The position numbers and the translations under genes were made by a program. Shown here one piece after another: positions 36,720 through 43,919 of a stretch of DNA of 64,000 nucleotides (position 1 is its first letter; every line of letters begins with the position of its first letter). This DNA comes from an uncultured Prevotellaceae bacterium (GTDB taxonomy: Bacteria > Bacteroidota > Bacteroidia > Bacteroidales > Bacteroidaceae), in the NCBI GenBank assembly GCA_900317305.1, contig ONGG01000009.1:1-64000 (forward strand), in the 5' to 3' direction. Under the pieces are notes generated by a model. That model was not told the origin of the DNA and made no database searches. It worked only from the letters and a program-made list of their open reading frames with translations.

Positions 36720-36917
36720 ATGATTACTAAAGATATTATCCTCGACATTCTGAAGGCTACGGCAGCCATCATGTTTTTCACGCTCTCGTCGGTGGTCTAC
36801 CTCGCCTGCATCAGCCAGGAGCAAGACTCGACAAAGAACATTGCCTCGAGCAGCATCATGTACGACCAGCTCGACCCAGGCTGCGACATGGATCTGGGTA
36901 TGTACACCCCCTATTAA
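36720..36917 (+). CDS. Small single-pass membrane protein
   Basis: This 65-codon gene has its own promoter, an A-rich leader and a terminator, all good signs that it is real. The start at 36720 follows an ACAACT leader. The product has one hydrophobic helix (about 12-31, ATAAIMFFTLSSVVYLACIS) and a polar tail ending DPGCDMDLGMYTPY with several Asp/Met. No family is recognised. It stands between the asd region and the DUF6939-like gene in a stretch of small accessory genes. Confidence 0.6.
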   Translation: MITKDIILDILKATAAIMFFTLSSVVYLACISQEQDSTKNIASSSIMYDQLDPGCDMDLGMYTPY

Positions 36918-36972
36918 GCGGCATTCCACGATTAAGAGGAAGATACGTTTAGCCATTAGAGGAAAAATAAAA

Positions 36973-37019
36973 AGGCAGGGACTTCATCTCCGTTTTGGAG
37001 AAAAGTCCCTGCCTCTATT
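36973..37019. terminator. Terminator with 12-bp stem (probably bidirectional)
   Basis: AGGCAGGGACTT pairs with AAGTCCCTGCCT around an inner TCTCC/GGAGA stem; the plus strand continues CTATTTTTG. On the minus strand it is followed by TTTTTATTTTT, so it could also stop reading from the DUF6939-like gene. Confidence 0.85.
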
Positions 37020-37105
37020 TTTGCAAGTAAAATTAATATCAGAAAGTTACAAAGGTCCTGACCTTACCACTGCCAACAACCATTAAACTAACAATGAGAA
37101 TCAGG

Positions 37106-37756
37106 TCACGCCTGATTATCCGCCTCGGCTTTGGTCAACGAGCCACACTCCGGATAGTTTCCTTCGATATAGGCCTTTATCAGCGAAGCATGCGAGAGAG
37201 CCGACTTGGTATTGTTGACGTCAGCATTGGTTTCGTAATCGAGCAGCACCACGGTTTTGTTCTTCGAAATAATGCGGACAGCCGTTACCAGTCTCTGGAG
37301 TTTGTTCTCCAGCACCCACTTATAGCAAGGCAGATAGATTTGCTTGCGAGCCTCGATATAGCCAAGCAGCTCCTCTCCATGAACGCCTTTGCGATGCCCA
37401 AGACAGCTGCCATATTTTCGAGTCGTGCGCTTCAGGTTCTTCATGTCGCGCTTAATGAAGAATGTCTTGTCCACGTCACCTTTCTCGAAAACCTTCAAGC
37501 CTTGCCAGATTCCCTCAACAGACGCTGCCCCCCAACCCTCAGAAAACGGGATGGGGATACCGCCATGGGGAAAGAAGGGACTGAACATGACGAAGTCGTC
37601 CTCGGCCTTGCTCGTCACGTCGATGATTATCGCATCAGGATATTTAGCCTTCAGCGACTCAATGGATTTTTTCTTTGACTCAATAATAATCATAGGCTTC
37701 TTGAAATTTGAAGCGAAATTACCAATTTCCCCTGAATAAAAACTAATTTTCATCAT
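37106..37756 (-). CDS. DUF6939-like conserved protein of unknown function
   Basis: This 216-residue cytoplasmic protein has segments I associate with DUF6939. These are DAIIIDVTSKAEDDFVMFSP, PHGGIPIPFSEGWGAASVEG, IWQGLKVFEKGDVDKTFF, LGHRKGVHGEELLGYIEARK and TVVLLDYETNADVNNTKS with LSHASLIKAYIEG. The order reads like a nucleotide- or nucleic-acid-related enzyme, but no mechanism is known to me. It is transcribed away from the unusual sigma-factor gene at 37924, and the spacer between them holds three TTACGC/GCGTAA operator-like repeats. Shared regulation is possible. Confidence 0.65.
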   Translation of the reverse strand: MMKISFYSGEIGNFASNFKKPMIIIESKKKSIESLKAKYPDAIIIDVTSKAEDDFVMFSPFFPHGGIPIPFSEGWGAASVEGIWQGLKVFEKGDVDKTFFIKRDMKNLKRTTRKYGSCLGHRKGVHGEELLGYIEARKQIYLPCYKWVLENKLQRLVTAVRIISKNKTVVLLDYETNADVNNTKSALSHASLIKAYIEGNYPECGSLTKAEADNQA

Positions 37757-37834
37757 AAAAACACCTACTATATTTTAAAAACCACCCAACATCAGGCATA
37801 ATATATTGCCAAAAAAAGAAAAAAGTAAACTATC

Positions 37835-37906
37835 GCGTAAAAAATACGCATAAAAATTTGGAGGTTTGAAAAAAAGACATTACGCTTTGCAGCGTAATTT
37901 TTACGC
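37835..37906. promoter_or_regulatory. Operator-like TTACGC/GCGTAA repeats between divergent genes
   Basis: Three related elements: GCGTA-AAAAA-TACGC (37835-37849), ATTACGC-TTTGCA-GCGTAAT (37879-37898) and a half-site TTACGC (37901-37906). They occupy the 167-base spacer between the DUF6939-like gene and the sigma-factor gene, close to the likely start of the latter. Binding by a regulator, perhaps the sigma factor's partner, is inferred. Confidence 0.5.
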
Positions 37907-37923
37907 AATTTATAATTTGGTGT

Positions 37924-38583
37924 ATGATAGTAAGGGTTAAAGTAAGTGGTTTTGAAGAGAGTGAGAAGAAGTTGACTCTGAAGGAGGAAAAGAGTGAACT
38001 TCTGTGCGTGAGTAACCTTATTTTTGATAAGGTGGTGGAAAATGAGAGGGAAAATGTGTTGATGTGGTTGAAGGGGAAATTTAAGAAGTTGAGGTATGGA
38101 GAATTGGAGGAGGTTTATGATGATGGATGTTTGGTGTTGTGGGAAAAGATGATGGATAAGATGTTTAAGTTGAGGGAGAAGAGTATGGTGGGGTATTTGA
38201 AGAAGATTTGTTGGAATATTGGGATGCATTATATGAGGAAGGTGAATGAGGATGGTGAGAGTTTGGATAGGATTATGGAAAGAGGATTTGGGGCGAGTAA
38301 TAATGAAGAAGGAATTGAGCAGATGTTTAATGTGATTGAAGGAAAGATGGCTGAGGAAGAGAAATATGAGAAGTTGGAAAGAGTTTGGGGTAAGTTGAAG
38401 GAAGTGGATAGGATGATATTGGAAAGTTATTATGTGGATGGATGTAAGATGGAAGAGATTGCAAAGAGGGTTGGATATAAGAATGGAAATAGTGTGAAGA
38501 GTAGGAAGAAGAAAGTTTTGATGAGAATAAAGGAGGAGATGATAGACGGGGCAGATTTTAAAGATCTGTCCGCTGCCGCATAA
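37924..38583 (+). CDS. Sigma-70/ECF-type RNA polymerase sigma factor with C-depleted coding strand
   Basis: Up to 219 residues with sigma region 2 (about 40-110; FKKLRYGELEEVYDDGCLVL, MVGYLKKICWNIGMHYM) and region 4 (about 150-205; LKEVDRMILESYYVDGCKME, EIAKRVGYKNGNSVKSRKKK). These resemble Bacteroidetes ECF-type sigma factors. The coding strand is almost free of C: 5 in 480 bases from 38041 to 38520, and none at all from 38018 to 38226. The protein has no proline, one threonine and very few His or Gln, so the bias shapes its composition. The true start is uncertain: upstream codons are less biased, and a start near VVENERENV is possible. The last dozen codons lie in normal GC-rich DNA at the edge of an intron remnant, so the C-terminus may be derived. 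No anti-sigma factor gene is adjacent. Confidence 0.75.
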   Translation: MIVRVKVSGFEESEKKLTLKEEKSELLCVSNLIFDKVVENERENVLMWLKGKFKKLRYGELEEVYDDGCLVLWEKMMDKMFKLREKSMVGYLKKICWNIGMHYMRKVNEDGESLDRIMERGFGASNNEEGIEQMFNVIEGKMAEEEKYEKLERVWGKLKEVDRMILESYYVDGCKMEEIAKRVGYKNGNSVKSRKKKVLMRIKEEMIDGADFKDLSAAA

Positions 38584-38777
38584 GATTCCGCTACTCCCTC
38601 ATCCAGGGACTCCCCACCCCACCCTGCGGCCCCCTACACTTCAAGGCCTTAGAGGGCAGGCGGGGAGTGCCATACGGCTCACTGGGGTGTAATCCGTATA
38701 CCCCATTTTTGGCATCCCTGACACCCATCAGAATTCTCAGATTTCTCCGTAGTTCAAAAAACAATGCCGAGCATACC
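38581..38777 (-). mobile_element. Degraded group IIC intron remnant
   Basis: On the minus strand, GTATGCTCGGCAT begins right after the T-run of a terminator, exactly as in the intron at 413. The next bases (TGT) match after deletion of GAGCAT. The internal ribozyme and reverse transcriptase are missing. Further on, CACCCCAGTGAGCCGTATGG resembles the segment before and into domain V (GAGCCGUAUG), but the second half of domain V is not recognisable. The identity of the 5' end is fairly clear; the 3' assignment is tentative. Confidence 0.5.
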
Positions 38778-38815
38778 AAAAAAGAACCTCAAAAGTCGAA
38801 AAACTTTTGAGGTTC
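38778..38815 (-). terminator. Rho-independent terminator of the 53-codon gene
   Basis: GAACCTCAAAAG (38784-38795) and CTTTTGAGGTTC (38804-38815) form a perfect 12-bp stem with an eight-base loop. On the minus strand six T follow, then the intron-like GGTATGC. Confidence 0.85.
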
Positions 38816-38978
38816 AAAGTAATCTGGTTCTGCTTTTTCTGTGTTCATGGTCGTTGCTTTTTGGGGTTTCCTACTCGTTCGTCCCTACTCTTCGGCGCCG
38901 GGTCTGACCAAACCCTGGGGGAAGCGGATAGGCGAACATTTACTTCTCTCTGCCTATGCTATAGGCTACCTCCTTTAT

Positions 38979-39140
38979 TTATCGCATCCCCTGGGTGCAC
39001 TGTGGGTAAACAGGGCTGATGAACATGAGAAACTTGACCGTACTGGCAAGACCTTTCTTCACGGCCTTCATCATTTTCACTACTGTTGCACTGCTCTCAT
39101 ACTGGGCAACTGTCATCGGGGTTACATTCATTGTCTTCAT
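38979..39140 (-). CDS. Small protein gene (53 codons) with its own promoter and terminator
   Basis: The frame starts MKTMNVTPMTVAQYESSATV and ends PVYPQCTQGMR. It is basic in the middle (KMMKAVKKGLASTVK) with a short hydrophobic patch (FLMFISPV). A consensus promoter lies 74 bases upstream and an A-rich leader precedes the ATG at 39140. A strong terminator is 160 bases beyond the stop. I recognise no family. Such flanking signals make a real transcript likely; the peptide itself is less certain, and the 38,816-38,978 tail could contain further functional RNA. The opposite strand also has a hydrophobic frame, regarded as a shadow. Confidence 0.5.
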   Translation of the reverse strand: MKTMNVTPMTVAQYESSATVVKMMKAVKKGLASTVKFLMFISPVYPQCTQGMR

Positions 39141-39213
39141 AATCGTATATTTTTTTGTTTTTTTATTCTTGTTGTTTTCACTCCGACAGGCGGGCTGTCT
39201 TTGTTGTTTCTGT

Positions 39214-39245
39214 TGCAAAGATAGGTCGGTTTTCATCACCCGCAA
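39214..39245 (-). promoter_or_regulatory. Promoter of the 53-codon gene
   Basis: Minus-strand TTG (39243-39245), 20 bases, then TATCTTTGC (39214-39222). Confidence 0.7.
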
Positions 39246-39424
39246 TAGTTTTCGGCCAATTCTTGCCGAAGATGATAAGACACAAAGCCAAATATGCGAC
39301 AAATAGGCAAAATCGATGGAAATTCTGTCGTAAAACCATAAAAATTGATATGAAAAGTTTGATTTTTGACACAGACACACATGGAATAATAAAAAAATCA
39401 TTTCCTACTTGATTAATGTACATG

Positions 39425-39610
39425 TTGGTTAATTTTGTAAACCAATGTTAAAATTTGGCAATTTCCTTCCGAAACATTTGGTTTAAAAAATAAACCGTAC
39501 TACTTTTGCGTCTGGAATCATTGGTGTGAGAAGAGAATGATGCCAGTTCAAGCAAGCGAGAGTCGACCTCCTTGCTTCTCTTTTCACCGAGATGGTTTAA
39601 AAAATAAACT
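39425..39610 (+). promoter_or_regulatory. Promoter (39477-39509) with three GGTTTA-type inverted repeats
   Basis: TTTG (39477-39480), 20 bases, then TACTTTTGC (39501-39509) form a consensus promoter. An inverted repeat GGTTTA-AAAAA-TAAACC (39480-39496) lies inside its spacer. A near copy (GGTTTA-AAAAA-TAAACT, 39594-39610) lies in the leader, and TTGGTT...AACCAA (39425-39445) lies upstream. This arrangement suits repression by the HTH protein encoded at 40305. Confidence 0.6.
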
Positions 39611-39660
39611 GAGTGTTAAACCTCCTACCTTCACTTGATAGTAGACAAACGGGAAAGAAA

Positions 39661-40308
39661 ATGGAAGACAAAAGAATTTCTGAGAAAGAGAGTCTGGAGA
39701 TCATCACCCAGATGATACAAAAGACGAGGCGCAATGTGGTTGATGGCAACAATTTCATCTACATAGGTCTATCGCTGATGGTTTTGTCGCTGTTGGCAGG
39801 GATATTTACTTTGCTGACAGAAAACCATTGGTTTGCCGTTGTCAGCATGTCGTTGCTTGTTATATGGAATATCTGTGCATGGTTTTTCGTGCGCAAGGCT
39901 ATTAAAAGAAACGGTGATTCGCTGAGTTATACAGACAACATGCTGAAGATCACGTGGGACACAATTTGTGGTATTGGCTTTGCCATTCCTTTGATGATTA
40001 TGATCGGGCTCCTTTTTTCTTCAGGCTCCTATTCGACGATGTTGTCACACTATTGGACTGTTCCATTGATTCAATCCATTTTGCTCATTGTGGGGTGTAT
40101 GATAAGCCGACAGTTGCTTGGAATGTCACTTTCACCGATGTCCGGATTATTAGGAGCAAGTATACCGTTGGTGGTGTTAATGGTCAACTTTGAAGTATCA
40201 CCCATATTCGAATTTGGTTGTGCCATGGCAGTCCTGGCAATCGTTGCCGCTTTCACCGTCACAACCTTGGGAGTTTCTCTTAAAAGAAACAAGAGTTGTG
40301 CTGTATGA
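39661..40308 (+). CDS. Membrane protein of a regulator-linked pair
   Basis: The start at 39661 (MEDKRISEKESLEIITQMIQ) is preferred to one 16 codons upstream. The 215-residue protein has a soluble N-terminus and about six hydrophobic helices (for example FIYIGLSLMVLSLLAGIF, FAVVSMSLLVIWNICAWFF, IPLMIMIGLLFSSGS). It ends with a basic tail. Proteins beginning 'ISEKESLE-I--MI' and located before small HTH regulators recur in Bacteroidetes, but their function is unknown to me. The stop overlaps the next start (ATGA), so translation is coupled. Confidence 0.75.
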   Translation: MEDKRISEKESLEIITQMIQKTRRNVVDGNNFIYIGLSLMVLSLLAGIFTLLTENHWFAVVSMSLLVIWNICAWFFVRKAIKRNGDSLSYTDNMLKITWDTICGIGFAIPLMIMIGLLFSSGSYSTMLSHYWTVPLIQSILLIVGCMISRQLLGMSLSPMSGLLGASIPLVVLMVNFEVSPIFEFGCAMAVLAIVAAFTVTTLGVSLKRNKSCAV

Positions 40309-40589
40309 AAGAACTTGACCCTTTGCTGCACAGTCAGTTGCGGTTGGCAGTCATGTCCATCCTGCTGAGCCTTGAGGAAGCCGACTTCGTCTACCTGAAG
40401 GAGAAGACAGAATCGACTGCGGGCAATCTAAGCGTACAATTGGAAAAGCTCTCATCGGCTGGCTATATCTCAAAAAGAACAGACGGTTCGGGACCCAAAC
40501 CACGGACCATCTGCAAAATGACTGATGCAGGCCGTGAGGCGATGCGCAAGTATGTTGAAACGCTGAAGACCTATTTCAATGGTCTTTGA
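40305..40589 (+). CDS. Winged-helix transcriptional regulator (MarR/ArsR-like, 94 aa)
   Basis: The start at 40305 overlaps the preceding stop by four bases; an alternative three codons upstream exists. The short protein reads MKELDPLLHSQLRLAVMSIL ... TAGNLSVQLEKLSSAGYISK ... RTICKMTDAGREAMRKYVET. This is the single winged-helix fold of the MarR-like 'transcriptional regulator' family common in Bacteroidetes. It is expected to bind as a dimer to inverted repeats such as the GGTTTA sites upstream of its own operon. No ligand-binding domain is present, so the signal may come through the membrane partner. Confidence 0.88.
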   Translation: MKELDPLLHSQLRLAVMSILLSLEEADFVYLKEKTESTAGNLSVQLEKLSSAGYISKRTDGSGPKPRTICKMTDAGREAMRKYVETLKTYFNGL

Positions 40590-40611
40590 ACGGAATCAGC
40601 ATTAGCGAATC

Positions 40612-40635
40612 GAAGTTTCGCATTCGCTCAACTTC
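40612..40635 (+). repeat. 24-bp dispersed repeat (GAAGTTTCGCATTCGC type), copy 1
   Basis: Starts GAAGTTTCGCATTCGC and ends TCAACTTC, so its ends GAAG/CTTC are complementary. An identical copy is at 53337-53360 and a 22/24 copy in reverse orientation at 45464-45487. All are intergenic. Confidence 0.75.
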
Positions 40636-40758
40636 CGAACTCCTTTCAACTCGCTATTGTTGAGTTAGCAAATAGTTCACCATGAGGAGAACTTAGAGCC
40701 AACAAAAACGATCTGGAGGATACATCACTGCAGACTCCTGACTCACGCTTACGAAAGA

Positions 40759-40795
40759 CAAAAAGAGAAGGCCCGTCACAGACGAGTCTTCTCTT
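40759..40795 (-). terminator. Terminator overlapping the end of the TonB-receptor gene
   Basis: AAGAGAAG (minus) pairs with CTTCTCTT around an inner GTC/GAC pair, then TTTTG. The stem includes the last codons of the receptor gene. Confidence 0.7.
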
Positions 40796-43322
40796 CGTTT
40801 CCGGCACCGGTGCCCTTGTATTTCGAGCGGGTGGCGTTGAAATTGTAGTTCAGGGTCACCCCCACGCACTGTGTATAAGTATAGACATCCTGGGCCGTCT
40901 TGCCGATAGCATAGTAAGTGGTCACATTTGTCCTGGCTGTGCGGAAAATATCGTTGGCAAACACAGTTCCTGTCAGTCGTCCTTGCAGGAAACTCTTTTG
41001 CAGTCGGGCATTCACCTCGAAGTTGCTGCCTCGATACATGAACGCCCAATGGTTGCTGCCGGTATAACTGACTTGCAGCAGTGCTTTCGTCGTCTCTCCA
41101 AAGACGAACCAGGATTTCAGATCGAAACTGAATTCAGGCTTGTTCAGTTTCTTCGGCGCACCATACTTCTCGGCATCGAACATCTGTTGATAGTAGTGCA
41201 GCGTGGCAGATGGCTGCCAGAATCCCAACTTTGGTGAGGCGACGAGTGTGGCATAGACACGGTCCTGGTGGTCGAAGTTGTCGGGCTGGAAAATGCCTAT
41301 CTCTTTCTCCTCGTCATACACATTGCCGACATGGGTGAAGATGTCGTTCTCGCGGGTGAAACCTGCCATGAAGTTGAGCCACGAATAGGTGAGGTTGAAG
41401 TCGATGCTCTGGCGAACCGAGGGACGCAGCAGCGGATTACCACCTTCGTAAAGCATACGGCTGTCGTAAATCACGATAGAGCTCAACATATTATATGGTG
41501 GTCGGGTGATGCGCTTGCCATAACTCAGTTGCGCCCCCCACTTGCCCTTCTGCCATACGACTGAGAGGTTGGGAAACCAGTCGTTATAGGTACGGCTGGG
41601 CTCAGGCTGCTTGATGCCGAACGAACTGTAATCCGTCGACACATGCTCATAGCGCAGGCCTGCATTCAGGCGCCATTGTCCCAGTTGCAACTCGTATTGG
41701 GCGAAGCCGGCGATATTCTTTTCGTCCATCTCATTGTCGGCCGTGGGTATGATTTGCTCGTCGTTTTGGTTGCGTCCATGGCTCTCCGTGCTTGTTATCT
41801 CCGAGCCGCCGCTCAGCATACCTTTCCAGATGGGATAAGTCAGCACCAACTTGCCTGCCACCATCCTTCGGTCTTCATTGTTATGGGTAGTGATGGTTCG
41901 GTCGCCCAATTCCTTACTCGTCTCATGTCCGATGATATGGTCTTCCGATTCTCGTCGCAGCATGGTGGCATTCAGGTCAACACCCAGTTTCCCCACCTTG
42001 CCCACATAGTATGCGTTCAGTTCCCAGACGGGTTTGTCTTTTTCGTTGATATCCGTTTTCAAATGCACATCGCCATAAAAGGCCCCGTTTTTCAGATAAT
42101 GTTGCCTCATATCTGAGAAGTAACGATTATCAAGCAAATGCTGCGACGAGCAACTCAGTCCTAAGGAATGGTCGGTGTTGAAGTCATAACTTATGCCTGC
42201 ATTGTACAGAAAGTTCGTCCAGCAACTTCTCAACAGCACGTCCGCATTGCAATTGAACATATCCTTGCTGATGTGCAACTCTTGGTCGAGGTCCTGATCG
42301 TTGCTGTAATGACCGTTGTCGAGTGCCACGTTGGCGAATGCCTCCAGTCCTCCCTGGCGGTATTTCACGGTCAGGTCGTCGTAGTTGCTCAACTTGTTGT
42401 TCTGCTTTGTATCCATGGTGGCCATCACACTCAGTCCGTCGCCCTGTGTCTTGAGCGTCTTGATACGGATGACGGCATTCACCTCGGCGTTGTACTGTGC
42501 CCCCGGGGCGGTGATGATGTCCACACTCTTGATGTCCAAGGACTTCAACTGCTTCAGTTCCTGGGCGTTGTTCACCTTCTTGTTGTTGATGTAGATTTCC
42601 GGCTCCCCTTTGGCCAGCACCTCGAACTTGCCATCGCGCCCCTGCACCATGGGCATCATCGAGAGCACGTCGTCGGCAGTGCCGATGTCGTGGAGCAGTG
42701 AGTGCTGCACCACGACGGTCATGCCCCCCGAGGTCATTTTGTATTGCGGGACCTCGCCCTTGACGGTGACCCCTTGCATCAAATAAGAATCCGGCTGCAT
42801 GGCGATGGTGCCGAGACGTCCCACCTTTGCGTTCCTTGTCACGGTCTTATAGCCGATATAGGTGAGTTTGACAATGAGTTGCCGTGGTTGGCAAGGGATG
42901 ACGAAGTCGCCGTTCTCGTTGCTCACGCCTCCGGTGATGAAGGCGGAGTCCTTTGGTGCGAGGAGCGACACGTTGACGTAAGGCAGTGGCTTTCCGTGTT
43001 CATCGACGACGCGTCCTCTCAACTTGGTCTCTGCCTTCTGCACGCATTCCACATATATGTCTCTGTCCTCTGAGGTCACACGCATGGGATAGAAGCCCAC
43101 TACCTGTCTGACGGCATCCTTGACCGAGGCGTTTCTCAGCGATGTGGTGACGGTGAAATCCTCCAGTTCGTCGAAGATGAAATTGATTTTGTAACTGCTT
43201 TGCGCTTTGTCAATCCAGATGAGCGCCTCGGAGAGTGAGGTGTTCCTGAAATCGTGAGTGAGATGCTGCGCCCCTGCCGTCGTGGCGGCGAGGCACAATA
43301 TGATGATGAAAAAATGTCTCAT
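40776..43322 (-). CDS. TonB-dependent outer-membrane receptor with STN domain
   Basis: This 848-residue protein has a signal peptide (MRHFFIIILCLAATTAGAQ). An STN/secretin-like domain follows (about 20-95, LSEALIWIDKAQSSYKINFI), then a carboxypeptidase-regulatory-like domain (about 100-185, LRGRVVDEHGKPLPYVNVSL) and a plug (about 190-290, with PEIYINNKKVNN). The rest is a large barrel of the outer-membrane beta-barrel_3 type. The STN domain indicates signal transduction to the anti-sigma factor encoded just upstream, as in FecA-FecR-FecI systems. No SusD gene follows, so a small ligand is more likely than a glycan bound with a SusD partner; the substrate is unknown. Confidence 0.88.
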   Translation of the reverse strand: MRHFFIIILCLAATTAGAQHLTHDFRNTSLSEALIWIDKAQSSYKINFIFDELEDFTVTTSLRNASVKDAVRQVVGFYPMRVTSEDRDIYVECVQKAETKLRGRVVDEHGKPLPYVNVSLLAPKDSAFITGGVSNENGDFVIPCQPRQLIVKLTYIGYKTVTRNAKVGRLGTIAMQPDSYLMQGVTVKGEVPQYKMTSGGMTVVVQHSLLHDIGTADDVLSMMPMVQGRDGKFEVLAKGEPEIYINNKKVNNAQELKQLKSLDIKSVDIITAPGAQYNAEVNAVIRIKTLKTQGDGLSVMATMDTKQNNKLSNYDDLTVKYRQGGLEAFANVALDNGHYSNDQDLDQELHISKDMFNCNADVLLRSCWTNFLYNAGISYDFNTDHSLGLSCSSQHLLDNRYFSDMRQHYLKNGAFYGDVHLKTDINEKDKPVWELNAYYVGKVGKLGVDLNATMLRRESEDHIIGHETSKELGDRTITTHNNEDRRMVAGKLVLTYPIWKGMLSGGSEITSTESHGRNQNDEQIIPTADNEMDEKNIAGFAQYELQLGQWRLNAGLRYEHVSTDYSSFGIKQPEPSRTYNDWFPNLSVVWQKGKWGAQLSYGKRITRPPYNMLSSIVIYDSRMLYEGGNPLLRPSVRQSIDFNLTYSWLNFMAGFTRENDIFTHVGNVYDEEKEIGIFQPDNFDHQDRVYATLVASPKLGFWQPSATLHYYQQMFDAEKYGAPKKLNKPEFSFDLKSWFVFGETTKALLQVSYTGSNHWAFMYRGSNFEVNARLQKSFLQGRLTGTVFANDIFRTARTNVTTYYAIGKTAQDVYTYTQCVGVTLNYNFNATRSKYKGTGAGNEEKTRL

Positions 43323-43331
43323 GATGATGGT

Positions 43332-43919
43332 CTATTCGATGGTGATGGTTTCCTCGGAAAGCGTGAGGTGCACTTTCTCGAAATGGTTGATGCGGTTGAG
43401 GATGTCTTGGATGGAGTCGTTGGCCTCCCATTTCAGGTAGAATCGCAGTGTGCGTGTGGCTTCGTTCTTGAACACCACCCTCACTCCGTAGTCACGGCTG
43501 AGTTGCTGCATGATTTGTTGCAGTTCCACATTGTTGAACTGCTGGTCTTTCCTGACGGAGTCATTCCTTACCACAATCGGTGCCACGTCGTATTCGGTCC
43601 CTTGTTGTTCCATCTCCTGCACTTCCGGCTTTTGCTGGGATGCTGCGGCAGGCGTATTCTCCTTCACGTCGTTTGTCTTCGCGAAATGCTGGATGGCAGC
43701 GTAGGTGATACCAGAGAGCGCAGCCACGGTGACGATGATGGCGGCCCACCGCATCATTGGGTTTTGGCGTCGGTGGCGCTGGTGTCTCGCCTTGAATTGT
43801 TGCCACTCCTCCTCCACGTCGGGGACGGGGATGGAAGTCTCGTCGAGCATCTGGTCGAGTTGCTCGTCGGTGTATTGCTCTGGGTGGAGCAGCATTCGGA
43901 TTCGGTCTTTGTTCTTCAT
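43332..43919 (-). CDS. FecR-like anti-sigma factor (DUF4974 type)
   Basis: This 195-residue single-pass protein has a cytoplasmic N-terminus beginning MKNKDRIRMLLHPEQYTDEQ. A transmembrane helix follows (about 56-78, MMRWAAIIVTVAALSGITYA). The periplasmic C-terminal domain (FNNVELQQIMQQLSRDYGVR ... NRINHFEKVHLTLSEETITI) matches the DUF4974 half of Bacteroidetes FecR proteins. The central FecR beta domain is missing, so it is a short variant. It overlaps the sigma-factor gene by four bases and precedes the receptor by nine, a full sigma/anti-sigma/receptor set. Confidence 0.82.
   Translation of the reverse strand: MKNKDRIRMLLHPEQYTDEQLDQMLDETSIPVPDVEEEWQQFKARHQRHRRQNPMMRWAAIIVTVAALSGITYAAIQHFAKTNDVKENTPAAASQQKPEVQEMEQQGTEYDVAPIVVRNDSVRKDQQFNNVELQQIMQQLSRDYGVRVVFKNEATRTLRFYLKWEANDSIQDILNRINHFEKVHLTLSEETITIE

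Noticed and set aside
39019-39306. Hydrophobic plus-strand frame of 95 codons
   Set aside because: Complement of the leader and small gene on the minus strand, which has promoter and terminator; no plus-strand promoter found.
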